Shown: one piece after another, positions 48,035-56,288 of the stretch | Layout of the letters: each line of letters begins with the position of its first letter | How positions within the stretch are numbered: position 1 is the stretch's first letter | Assembly: GCF_001423125.1 (NCBI RefSeq) | Contig: NZ_LMNW01000001.1 | Span: 421,433 to 485,432 of the forward strand | Source: Duganella sp. Leaf126 | Lineage (GTDB): Bacteria > Pseudomonadota > Gammaproteobacteria > Burkholderiales > Burkholderiaceae_D | DNA length: 64,000 nucleotides | Direction: 5' to 3' | Translations under genes and position numbers: made by a program | The notes under the pieces: generated by a model | What the model saw: the letters and a program-made list of their open reading frames with translations, nothing else | Databases searched by the model: none | What the model was told of the DNA's origin: nothing

Positions 48035-48304
48035 ATGAAAGTCGATACCCATCCAGAATACCGCGAAGTTGTTTTCCACGACCTGTCGTGCGATTTCAAG
48101 TTCATCACCCGCTCGACCATCGGCACCCGCGAAACGATCAACCACGAAGGTAAAGACTACCCGCTGGTCAAGATCGAGGTGTCGGCTGAATCGCACCCGT
48201 TCTACACCGGCAAGCACAAGATCGTCGACACCGCCGGTCGCGTCGAGAAGTTCCGTCAGAAGTTCGGTACCGTCGGTTCGAAAACCGCTGTTGCAGCAGG
48301 TTGA
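48035..48304 (+). CDS. rpmE2: 50S ribosomal protein L31 type B
   Basis: This 89-aa ribosomal protein is the type B (YkgM-like) form: [19 protein letters not shown], then [21 protein letters not shown]. It lacks the zinc-binding CxxC pairs of type A, keeping one Cys. Type B forms usually replace type A under zinc limitation, but in some betaproteobacteria they are the only copy. A clear terminator follows. No Zur box was recognised upstream. Confidence 0.96.
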   Translation: MKVDTHPEYREVVFHDLSCDFKFITRSTIGTRETINHEGKDYPLVKIEVSAESHPFYTGKHKIVDTAGRVEKFRQKFGTVGSKTAVAAG

Positions 48305-48321
48305 TTCCCGCGATACCAGTG

Positions 48322-48349
48322 AAAAAAGCAGCCTCTGGCTGCTTTTTTT
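48322..48349 (+). terminator. Rho-independent terminator of rpmE2
   Basis: AAAAAGCAGCC-TCT-GGCTGCTTTTTTT forms a stem with a T run, 18 nt after the stop. Confidence 0.9.
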
Positions 48350-48419
48350 ATTTCGGGGGCGCCGCCGGCTGTCCGCTTTTCCTTCATACTCCCGTCTACC
48401 TCAATTTGCACTCTGATCG

Positions 48420-50144
48420 ATGAAGCCCGTCCGTCTTCCCGCCGCTGCCACGCTGGCCCTGCCGCGCCTGGCCCTGTTTGCCCTCGGCCTGCTCTACATC
48501 CTGCCCGGACTGATCGGCCGCGAGCCGTGGAAGAACGACGACGCCGCCAGCTTCGGCATCATGTGGACCATGGCCCACGGCACCTGGCAGGACTGGCTGG
48601 TGCCCAATATCGCCGGCCTGGCCATTCCCGATGACGGTCCGCTGGCGTTCTGGATCGGCGCGCTCGGCATCAAGCTGTTCGGCTGGCTGCTGGGCGACGT
48701 GCTGGCGGCCCGCGTGGGCACCGTGATCATCTTCCTGTCCGGCGTGCTGTCGCTGTGGTTTGCCACCTTTAACCTGGGCCGGCGCCAGGATGCGCAGCCG
48801 CTGCGCCTGGCCTTCGGCGGCCAGCCAGAACCCGACGATTTCGGCCGCACCCTGGCCGACGCTGCGGTCCTGATCTACCTCGGCTGCCTGGGGCTGCTGG
48901 TCCACAGCCACGAAACCACGGCCGACGCGCTGCGGGTCGCGCTGACCGCCTTCATGTTGTACCGCACCGTGCGCTACGTGGAAGCGCCGTCGCTGCGCAA
49001 CGCAGCCCTGAGCGGCCTGGCCATCGGCCTGCTGACGCTGACCCACGGCTGGGTGACGCCGGTGTGCTTTATGCTGGCCGTTTTCGCCTGTACCCGCCTG
49101 CTGGCCCAGCCCGTGGGCCGCGCGCTGCGCGACCTGGGCCTGGCGTTCCTGGTGGCGGCCGCCGTGGCCGCGCTGTGGATCGCGCCGGCCATGCTGCTGC
49201 AACCGTACCATCAGCAGCCGGTCCAGGACTGGAGCGCGCTGCATCTGGCGCAGTTCGGCCTGCCGACGGTGGCTGCCCTGACTTTCTTTTTCCGCGTGGG
49301 CGTCTGGTTCTTCTGGCCGGCCTGGCCGTTTGCCGGCTGGGCCATCTGGGCCTGGCGCCGCCAGCGCCTGGCGCTGCACATCGTGGTGCCGCTGGCCTTT
49401 GTCACCACCGGCGCCGTGATGGCGCTGTGCGCCACCGCGCCCGAGCAGGGGCAGCTGCTGATCCTGCTGCCGCCGCTGGCCGTGATGGCCGCATTCGGCC
49501 TGCTGACGATGAAGCGCGGCGCCATCAACGCCATCGACTGGTTCTCGGTGATGGCGCTGACCTTGTGCGCGGCCGTGATCTGGGTATTCTGGGTCGCCAA
49601 GCTCACCGGCTGGCCGGCGCAGGCCGCCAAGAACGCGTTGCGGCTGGTGCCGGGCTTTACGCCCGAGGTGGGCGCGGTGGCGTTTCCGGTGGCGGCACTG
49701 GCCACGGCCGGCTGGTTCGCGCTGGTGTACTGGCGCGTGACGCGCCGCCCTGCCGTACTGTGGCGCGCCGTGGTGCTGTCGTCGGGCGGCCTGATCCTGA
49801 TCTGGATCCTGATGATGACGCTGTTCCTGCCGGACCTCAATTACAGCAAGAGCTACGCCAGCGTGGCGCGCCAGATTGCGCTCAATCTGCCGCCGGACGC
49901 GGACTGCATCGAAACCAATGCCGGTCCGGCCCAGCGCGCCTCGTTTGCGTTTTATGCGCAACTGCCGTTCACCGGCGTCGAGGGCGGTCGCTGCAGCCTG
50001 TTGCTGCTCCAGGAAAGCAATCGCGCACGCGACCGCCGCGATGTCGAACCCCACCATCGCGGCAAGCAGTGGAGGCTGCTGTGGGAAGGACGGCGTCCGG
50101 CCGACCGCGACGAACGCTTCCGCCTGTACCGGCGCGTTGACTGA
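48420..50144 (+). CDS. GT-C-type membrane glycosyltransferase, ArnT-like
   Basis: This 574-aa protein has about 11-12 membrane helices and a C-terminal soluble part. The first loop holds REPWKNDDAASFGIMWTMA, where the acidic pair matches the DD/ED catalytic motif of ArnT/PMT-type GT-C enzymes using polyprenyl-linked sugars. It may modify lipid A or a surface glycan. The acceptor and sugar are unknown, and no arn genes are nearby. The ribosome-binding site is weak. Confidence 0.78.
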   Translation: MKPVRLPAAATLALPRLALFALGLLYILPGLIGREPWKNDDAASFGIMWTMAHGTWQDWLVPNIAGLAIPDDGPLAFWIGALGIKLFGWLLGDVLAARVGTVIIFLSGVLSLWFATFNLGRRQDAQPLRLAFGGQPEPDDFGRTLADAAVLIYLGCLGLLVHSHETTADALRVALTAFMLYRTVRYVEAPSLRNAALSGLAIGLLTLTHGWVTPVCFMLAVFACTRLLAQPVGRALRDLGLAFLVAAAVAALWIAPAMLLQPYHQQPVQDWSALHLAQFGLPTVAALTFFFRVGVWFFWPAWPFAGWAIWAWRRQRLALHIVVPLAFVTTGAVMALCATAPEQGQLLILLPPLAVMAAFGLLTMKRGAINAIDWFSVMALTLCAAVIWVFWVAKLTGWPAQAAKNALRLVPGFTPEVGAVAFPVAALATAGWFALVYWRVTRRPAVLWRAVVLSSGGLILIWILMMTLFLPDLNYSKSYASVARQIALNLPPDADCIETNAGPAQRASFAFYAQLPFTGVEGGRCSLLLLQESNRARDRRDVEPHHRGKQWRLLWEGRRPADRDERFRLYRRVD

Positions 50145-50168
50145 AACGGCGGCTGGCGTGGTGATCGC

Positions 50169-50555
50169 TTAACGCCGCGCCATGACGATGGTGTTGGCAG
50201 GCAGCGCCTGCGCCATCGGCAGCTTCTCGAAATTGCTGATGCCGACTTCGTCACCGGACTCGCGGAACACGATGCGCGTGCCTTGCGCGGTAATAAACTC
50301 CTTGGTGGACACAGGAATGATACGCACGCGCTTGCCGTGATCGACCTGGGTAAAGAAATGGTTGCCGCTCTGGGTGAACTGCACCACCTGGCCATTGCTG
50401 AGGCGGTAGAGGTTGGCATAATCGCGGAACTGGTCAGGTGCCAGATAGACGCTGCCGGCGCTGACGTTTACTTGCGGCATATTGTCCTGGGCCTGGGCGG
50501 CAGGCACAGCGGAAAAAGCGAGGGCGGCGGCGACGGCGATCAAGATGGTTTTCAT
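50169..50555 (-). CDS. Small secreted protein of unknown function
   Basis: This 128-aa protein has a signal peptide ending at AQAQDNMP. The mature part, with VYLAPDQFRDYANLYRLSNG and ITAQGTRIVFRESGDEVG, looks beta-rich. I do not recognise the family. It converges on the glycosyltransferase gene 24 nt away. The start MKTILIAVAA (50555) is clear. Confidence 0.7.
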   Translation of the reverse strand: MKTILIAVAAALAFSAVPAAQAQDNMPQVNVSAGSVYLAPDQFRDYANLYRLSNGQVVQFTQSGNHFFTQVDHGKRVRIIPVSTKEFITAQGTRIVFRESGDEVGISNFEKLPMAQALPANTIVMARR

Positions 50556-51056
50556 GGTGTACTCCGTGAGTAAGGTGGCGATGAACGTTGCAGACTGGGG
50601 TGCTGGCATCGCCGCTGTGCTTCGTGTTTGCAGCGGCTGATGTCAACACCTTAACAAGCGGCGCCGCAAAAATCCGGCGTTTGCGACCGACGGCCGAACG
50701 GCCGGTATCAACGGCAAAATCGCGCGATGAACTGCCGCGCCCAGCAATGTCGACAAGTTGCTAACGAAGCGCCCGCCCCTGCCGGGAAATACTTGCAAGC
50801 CCTGCCACGAAAGGCGCCGTTGCTGTTGCCGGCGCCATTTTTTTTCGCCGCAGTGCGATACAAATGGCGTCAAGCCAGCTATAGTGCTGAACAGGACGAG
50901 TTGCCGTAGGGCATATAATTTTCATAATATCCGTCCAGAAATGCGATTCCGGCAGCGCCACACTGCGCGCCGGCCCTTGGCGGCCTCGGCTGCTGCGCCC
51001 TATCCCTGCGCCCAGCCCGACACTCAGACCAGCTGCCCACACTGGATAGCGCTCAT
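50556..51056. other. Gene-free 501-nt region before the FtsH-like gene
   Basis: No convincing gene lies here; the small frames lack ribosome-binding sites and family features. A CGGCCG-AA-CGGCCG inverted repeat lies near 50690. The FtsH-like promoter is at 50901-50928. Confidence 0.5.
50901..50928 (+). promoter_or_regulatory. Probable promoter of the FtsH-like gene
   Basis: TTGCCG (50901-50906), 16 nt, CATAAT (50923-50928); a second TATAAT (50914-50919) lies inside the spacer. The gene starts 128 nt further on, leaving a long leader. Confidence 0.45.
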
Positions 51057-52976
51057 ATGTTTACACTGCACAAACTTCAAACTGCTTTACGCAACACCTA
51101 CGTCCGTATCGCCCTGCTGCTTGCCGTGATCGGCATCGCCGTGGTCGTGGGCTGGCGCAAGGAAGTGCCGCAAGACAGCAGCCCGCTGTTGCGCACGCAA
51201 GATATCTCGCTGATCACCGCACTGGCCCATCAGCGCGACAAGCTCGAATACCTGATGATCGCCGCGCCGCTGTCGGACGCGCCGCGTTACATCATCAAGC
51301 TCAAGGGTGATCCGCTGCTGCGCGTGGTGAAGGTGCCGGGCACGTCGCACCTGAGCCTCGAGCGTGAGGTTCTGCTGCGCAATAACATCCCTTATGCGAT
51401 CGCCCGCGAAGACTACCTGGCCTCGCACAAGGCCGTGCTGGTCGACGAAGACGACAGCACCATGGCGCGCGCCGGCGCCTTCCTCAAGCGCCACGCGATC
51501 GACATCCTGCTGGTGTGCGTGGTGCTGTTCCTGCTGCGCCATGGCCTGCCCGGCACCGGCATCAACGCGACCGTGCTCAACCCCGACCAGCTGACCGGCA
51601 GCATGGACGACCTGATCGGCATGGAAGACATCAAGCAGGAAGTGCTGCACCTGGAAGACATGATCCGCAACCGCGCCATCTACCGCGAACACGATATCGA
51701 CAAGCCGTTCAACGTCATGCTGACCGGCCCGGCCGGCACCGGCAAGACCAAGCTGGCCGGCTACCTGGCCAAGCGGCTCGACATCCCGCTGATCCAGGCC
51801 TCGGGCTCGGCGCTGGAATCGGGTTACATCGGCGGCGGCTCCAAGGCGCTGCACGCGCTGCACCGCAAGGCTTGCGCGCGCGGCAACTGCATCATCTTCC
51901 TCGACGAAGCGCAGGGCCTGTTCATGCCGCGCGGCCGCGGTGAAAAGAAATGGGAAGACGACACTGCCAACACCCTGCTCGGCCTGCTCGACGGCGTACG
52001 CAGCGACAAGGGCGCCGGCGTGATCTGGGTAGTCGCCTCCAACTTCGACGATGCCTCGACCAAGATGGACGAAGCGATGCTGCGCCGCTTCTCGGTCAAG
52101 ATCAATTTCCGCCTGCCCAACAAGACCGAGCGCAGCGAACTGCTGCGCTCGTTCCTGGCGCGCAAGGCCGAGGGCTGCGTCGACTGGGACCACCTCAAGC
52201 TCGACCACGTGGCCGAGATCACCGCCAACCTCAGCCCGGCGCTGCTGCAGACCGTGGTCGAACGGGCCAGCATGATCGCCATCCAGGAAAACAAGGTCAT
52301 CGATACCGACCTGATGTTCCGCGCCTTCGAGCGCGCCACCATCGGCCTCACCGACCGCGCCACCACGGCCGAAAAGACACGCCAGCGCGAGCGCGTGGCG
52401 CTGCACGAACTCGGTCACTTCTTCATGCAGATCGATCCCTGGCTGCGCGAAGGCATGTCGCTGGCCGAGGTCAAGGAACGCTCGCCGTTCCTCAAGATCA
52501 GTACCGAATCGGTATCCAAACTGGGCGCGCTCGGCTACGTGCTGTCCGCGGCGGACGATGTTGCGCTGCGCACGCTCGAAGAGCTCGAACGCGACGTGAT
52601 CCAGCTGTACGGCGGCGTGGCGGCGGAAGAGCTGTTCTACGGTGCGCGCGGCATTTCGGTCGGCAGCCAGAACGATATCCAGAAAGCCACCTCGATGCTC
52701 GACATGATGGTCAACCAGCTGTCGATGTACTCGCGCTCCAAGCTCGACTACACCCAGTTCAAGCACCGCGATACCGACCTCGACCAGGTGCAGGCCAAGG
52801 CCGACGAACTGTACACCTACACCCTGCAGGCGATCGCCGACTACCGCGACCAGATCATGGAACTCAAGGACGTGCTGATGGACCAGTACGTGTTATCGAA
52901 AGACGCCATCTTCAGCCTGCTCGAAGCCCAGCAACAACGGCTGTCGCGCCAGCCGGTCCTGGTCGCGCTTGCCTGA
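51057..52976 (+). CDS. Diverged FtsH-like AAA+ membrane metalloprotease
   Basis: This 639-aa protein has the FtsH plan with large sequence change. Two membrane helices (about 15-33 and 147-160) flank a 110-residue periplasmic domain. The AAA module has Walker A GPAGTGKT (224-231), Walker B IIFLDEA and an arginine pair R343/R344; the pore loop reads GYIGGGS. The protease domain keeps HELGH (H450, E451, H454) and D540 in QNDIQKATSML, so it should be active. A canonical ftsH presumably lies elsewhere. Confidence 0.83.
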   Translation: MFTLHKLQTALRNTYVRIALLLAVIGIAVVVGWRKEVPQDSSPLLRTQDISLITALAHQRDKLEYLMIAAPLSDAPRYIIKLKGDPLLRVVKVPGTSHLSLEREVLLRNNIPYAIAREDYLASHKAVLVDEDDSTMARAGAFLKRHAIDILLVCVVLFLLRHGLPGTGINATVLNPDQLTGSMDDLIGMEDIKQEVLHLEDMIRNRAIYREHDIDKPFNVMLTGPAGTGKTKLAGYLAKRLDIPLIQASGSALESGYIGGGSKALHALHRKACARGNCIIFLDEAQGLFMPRGRGEKKWEDDTANTLLGLLDGVRSDKGAGVIWVVASNFDDASTKMDEAMLRRFSVKINFRLPNKTERSELLRSFLARKAEGCVDWDHLKLDHVAEITANLSPALLQTVVERASMIAIQENKVIDTDLMFRAFERATIGLTDRATTAEKTRQRERVALHELGHFFMQIDPWLREGMSLAEVKERSPFLKISTESVSKLGALGYVLSAADDVALRTLEELERDVIQLYGGVAAEELFYGARGISVGSQNDIQKATSMLDMMVNQLSMYSRSKLDYTQFKHRDTDLDQVQAKADELYTYTLQAIADYRDQIMELKDVLMDQYVLSKDAIFSLLEAQQQRLSRQPVLVALA

Positions 52977-53021
52977 GCCTGGCGGCGCTTGCCGCAGCAT
53001 CGAATTTTCCAGCCCCCAGCC

Positions 53022-53050
53022 TTGCGGCGGGGGGGCAAATCAGTGATAAT
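53022..53050 (+). promoter_or_regulatory. tRNA-Leu promoter
   Basis: TTGCGG (53022-53027), 17 nt, GATAAT (53045-53050) lie 25 nt before the tRNA. Confidence 0.65.
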
Positions 53051-53074
53051 ACGGCTCGCATTGCATGCAGACCT

Positions 53075-53159
53075 GCCTCGGTGGTGGAATTGGTAGACGC
53101 AGCGGACTCAAAATCCGCCGCCGCAAGGCGTGCCGGTTCGATTCCGGCCCGGGGCACCA
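53075..53159 (+). tRNA. tRNA-Leu (anticodon CAA)
   Basis: An 85-nt class II tRNA with acceptor arms GCCTCGG/CCGGGGC, a D-arm with GGTAGAC, anticodon stem GCGGA/TCCGC around loop CTCAAAA (anticodon CAA at 53109-53111), a long variable arm, T-arm GCCGG-TTCGATT-CCGGC, and an encoded CCA end (53157-53159). It reads UUG. No integrase or att duplication is seen beside it. Confidence 0.97.
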
Positions 53160-53203
53160 ACAGGTCATCCAGCACAACAAGTAAGCGCAACAGTCACAGT
53201 CAG

Positions 53204-53238
53204 AAACCCGCCCATCTCCCATGACGGCGGGTTTTTTG
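53204..53238 (+). terminator. tRNA-Leu terminator
   Basis: AAACCCGCC and GGCGGGTTT enclose a loop and are followed by a T run. Confidence 0.85.
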
Positions 53239-53395
53239 TTTTCCACGCCCACCACACCACCGCCCCAGCCGGCATCGCATAACCTTGCCAATTTGTAATG
53301 ATGCATTCATTGACGTCGTCCTGGCGTTTGCCTAGCATGGATTGCAACTGCGGCCACCCGCCCGCATCCCGAGGACTTCACACAACGATCCGTCC

Positions 53396-53959
53396 ATGCG
53401 CTCCTTCGATCTTCCGCGCCTGCTGGCGCATGCCGTTGCCGCCTGCCTGCTCACTGCCGTTCTCCCATCTGCCGTGACGGCCAACGCGGCCACTGCCGCC
53501 AGCCGCAGCGGCGCCAGGGACGATCCCGCGCCGCCCGCGTCGCGGGCCGAGGGCGACCGGGCCGGTCTTCACGCGGGCAGGCACGGTGTCAGGACGCCAC
53601 CGGGCTGGATGGCGATGGCGCTGCCCGGGGTGCGCGGCCACATCCAGGCGGCCGACAGCGACGACAGTGTCCAATTCATGTACAACGACGAGCGCAAGCT
53701 GGGCGGGCTGGTGATGGTCACGGTCACGCCCGGCGGCGGCTACGCCAGCGTGATCAAGACTTTCACGCTGGACCAGGCGAATCCGCCGCAGTTGCGGTTG
53801 CTGGCGCCCGGCGCCTACACGCCGCTGTGCCACCCGGGCCATGCCTGCAGCGCCATCCACGCCGAGCACCAGGTGATCAGCCTGTGCTTCGGCGAAGCGG
53901 CGTGCCGCATCCTGTACTACGAGAACCAACAATTGCGGGAAGCGGTCATGACCGACTAG
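53396..53959 (+). CDS. Secreted protein of unknown function
   Basis: This 187-aa protein has a signal peptide (LAHAVAACLLTAVLPSAVTA) followed by a disordered Ala/Arg/Pro-rich segment and a C-terminal domain of about 110 residues. That domain has four Cys (LCHPGHAC, CFGEAAC) that could form two disulfides. I do not recognise the family. The start MRSFDLPR at 53396 is chosen for the signal peptide; it lies downstream of the tRNA terminator. Confidence 0.65.
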   Translation: MRSFDLPRLLAHAVAACLLTAVLPSAVTANAATAASRSGARDDPAPPASRAEGDRAGLHAGRHGVRTPPGWMAMALPGVRGHIQAADSDDSVQFMYNDERKLGGLVMVTVTPGGGYASVIKTFTLDQANPPQLRLLAPGAYTPLCHPGHACSAIHAEHQVISLCFGEAACRILYYENQQLREAVMTD

Positions 53960-54063
53960 CAGCCAACGGCCGCGCGCGGCTGCCGCCCGGCCTCGGTGTG
54001 TACGCGAACAGACCTTCGCGCGCCGGCCGACTATGCTGACGCTTTTTCACTCCGGGAGTTGCC

Positions 54064-54570
54064 ATGGGATTCGATCTGCAAACTTTATTGCAACAACATG
54101 CTGGCCACGTCACCGCCGCCGATCCCGACGGTGTTGCGCAGGCCTTCAAGCACATCGTCGGCGAACACCCGCCCCCTACGGTGGCTAGCGGCATCGCCCA
54201 TGCCTTGCTGTCCGATCAAACGCCAGCGTTCTCCCAGATCGTCAGCCAGCTGTTCCTGCGCAGCGATACCGGCCTGCGCACTGAACTGCTGAATCTGCTT
54301 CTCGACAACGTCAGCCCGACCATGTTGTCGGCGCTGGCCGGCAGCGTCGGCGCCTTGTTCACGGAAAATGGCCACCCACATCTTTCCGCAGAGCAAATAG
54401 CTGATATCACGCCACCGCAGGTTGCAGAAATAGCCGTTGTAGCGCAACAACATAACGTCGGTATCGTGGAGCGCGTGGCCGCGCTGTTTGCCCGCCATGC
54501 CGAGGTATTTAACGGACTCGACAGCAGCATTCTCAAGGTAGCGCTGGGCGCGATGGCGCAGCAGCACTAG
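54064..54570 (+). CDS. Hypothetical cytoplasmic protein
   Basis: This 168-aa all-helical protein starts MGFDLQTLLQQHAGHV behind a GGGAG ribosome-binding site. It has no signal peptide or membrane helix. TPAFSQIVSQLFLRSD and TMLSALAGSVGALF recall proteins of the YidB neighbourhood, but the match is too weak for a name. Codon use at the third position is less GC-rich than in neighbours. Confidence 0.7.
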   Translation: MGFDLQTLLQQHAGHVTAADPDGVAQAFKHIVGEHPPPTVASGIAHALLSDQTPAFSQIVSQLFLRSDTGLRTELLNLLLDNVSPTMLSALAGSVGALFTENGHPHLSAEQIADITPPQVAEIAVVAQQHNVGIVERVAALFARHAEVFNGLDSSILKVALGAMAQQH

Positions 54571-54749
54571 TTTGCGCCACAAAACCTGCTTCAAGCGAAC
54601 CCATCCTTAAGGTGCGACAAAGCTTTACTGTGTGAAATATAATCGAACCGTCACAAAAGTTGCTGTATGTTTCATTTCGTTTCACGCAGTATTCAAACTT
54701 TGACATTCAGCACTAGCTGAATCACAACTACATGGGATGGAGGTTAGAA

Positions 54750-55481
54750 ATGGCTGTTTCGTTTAAATCCGCAGTAACGCCGCTGATCGTGGCCGCCGCG
54801 CTGTCGTTCGGCGCCGCCGGCACCGCCTCGGCAGACGCATTGACCGAGAATTTCGACGGCGGCCTGCCGTCCGGCTGGACTGTTGTCAACAACAGCGCCC
54901 CGCAGGGCGCCATCAACTGGTTTACCGGCGATACGTCGGTATTCGACGCCTACGAAGGCGCAGCGAATTCCTATCTTGGCAGCAATTTCAATGCGGTAGC
55001 CAACAGCGGTACCATCAGCAACTGGCTGATCCTGCCAACCTCCACCTATCGGAACGGCGACACGCTGTCGTTCTACACCCGCACCGATACCGCGTCGTTC
55101 TTCCCCGATAACCTCGAAGTGCGCTTCAGCACCAGCGGCGGTGTCGATGTCGGCAATACTGCAGACAGCGTCGGCACCTTCAACACCCTGCTGCTGACCA
55201 TCAACCCGACCCAGGCCATCGGCGGCTATCCGGAATCGTGGACCCAGTACAATGTGTCGCTGAGCGGATTGACAGGCGCGACCAACGGCGCTTTCGCCCT
55301 GCGCTACCTCGTCACCGACGCCGGCGTCAGCGGCAACAACGGCAACTACATCGGCATCGACAGCCTCAATATCACCGCCACCGCCGTGACCGCCGTACCG
55401 GAACTGGAAACCTACCTGATGATGGCTGCCGGCCTGGGCCTGGTTGGCTGGATGCGCAAGCGCAAGTCGCGTTCTGCCTGA
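54750..55481 (+). CDS. PEP-CTERM surface protein with choice-of-anchor J-like domain
   Basis: This 243-aa exported protein has a signal peptide ending near ASADAL, a beta-sandwich with LTENFDGGLPSGWTVVN and SNWLILPTS typical of choice-of-anchor J domains, and a C-terminal PEP-CTERM sorting tail: VPELETYLMM, hydrophobic helix, then MRKRKSRS. The signal reads PEL rather than the usual PEP. An exosortase (EpsH) should process it. GGAGG before the ATG at 54750 sets the start. The upstream 180 nt are AT-rich. Confidence 0.88.
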   Translation: MAVSFKSAVTPLIVAAALSFGAAGTASADALTENFDGGLPSGWTVVNNSAPQGAINWFTGDTSVFDAYEGAANSYLGSNFNAVANSGTISNWLILPTSTYRNGDTLSFYTRTDTASFFPDNLEVRFSTSGGVDVGNTADSVGTFNTLLLTINPTQAIGGYPESWTQYNVSLSGLTGATNGAFALRYLVTDAGVSGNNGNYIGIDSLNITATAVTAVPELETYLMMAAGLGLVGWMRKRKSRSA

Positions 55482-55503
55482 TCAGTACCTGTTTTACCGC
55501 AGC

Positions 55504-55537
55504 AGGCGGTCCGTCATCATGGCATGACGGGCCGCCT
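55504..55537 (+). terminator. Hairpin after the PEP-CTERM gene
   Basis: AGGCGGTCCGTCAT pairs with ATGACGGGCCGCCT (one G-U) around CATGGC, 22 nt after the stop. No T run follows. Confidence 0.55.
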
Positions 55538-55671
55538 GGCGTTGACGGCCACCTCCCGCCACGGCATGCCATCGCGGCAATGTATCTGCTCTGATATTTT
55601 AATTTCCTCATGGTAAATGTGCGATAATCGGCAATCTGCTTTCTCCGATAACACGCCTACCTTACCGCGCC

Positions 55672-56118
55672 ATGAGCACCGACAGTTCCGCCTCCGTCCT
55701 GCCTGAGCATCCCCTGGAATTCTGGGAAGATCGCGTCAAAGCCACCCGCTGGATGCTGACCAAGACCGTGTTGCTTGGAGTACTGGCGGCGGTGCTGGCC
55801 ATCCTGGGCCAGGGCTGGCTGGAACGGGCCGCGCCGCTGCTGCCCATCATCAGCCAGAACTACGGCATCTGGCAGCTGTGCTACCTGGCGACACTGCTGC
55901 TCACCTTCGTGATCTGGGCGCTGGCCATGCGCCAGAAAATGGCGCTGCTCGAAAACAGCAAGCGCGGCATGCATACCCAGCAGCGGATCGCCCAGCACAA
56001 TGCACGTCGCAAGCAGGCGGCCGCCGAAGCGCGCCAGCGCCGGGCGGAACGGGAGCGCGCGCAGGCGCGCGAAATCGCTGCCAAGCGCGGCGCCCGGAGC
56101 AACAAGTTCGACTACTGA
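55672..56118 (+). CDS. Hypothetical membrane protein with basic coiled-coil tail
   Basis: This 148-aa protein has two membrane helices (about 28-48 and 68-86) and a long Arg/Ala/Gln-rich C-terminal helix (ARRKQAAAEARQRRAERERA) facing the cytoplasm. I do not recognise the family. A 14-nt palindrome CGATGGATCCATCG (56127-56140) follows and may end its transcript. Confidence 0.65.
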   Translation: MSTDSSASVLPEHPLEFWEDRVKATRWMLTKTVLLGVLAAVLAILGQGWLERAAPLLPIISQNYGIWQLCYLATLLLTFVIWALAMRQKMALLENSKRGMHTQQRIAQHNARRKQAAAEARQRRAERERAQAREIAAKRGARSNKFDY

Positions 56119-56288
56119 TCGATCGGCGATGGATCCATCGGTGACGGGCTGCTGAGCACCGGTGCGCGGCGGCCGCCCGACTGGTTTTCGCACCACATTC
56201 AAATCCGCCGCGCAACACTCTGCGGGGCTTGCAACAGTCCTTTTGTGATATGGTTTCTGCTCCAGATCGGCGCACAGACCACTATCAT

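Noticed and set aside
53075-54570. Genomic island integrated at tRNA-Leu
   Set aside because: No integrase, no repeat of the tRNA 3' end downstream, and the genes after it are ordinary small secreted or hypothetical genes.
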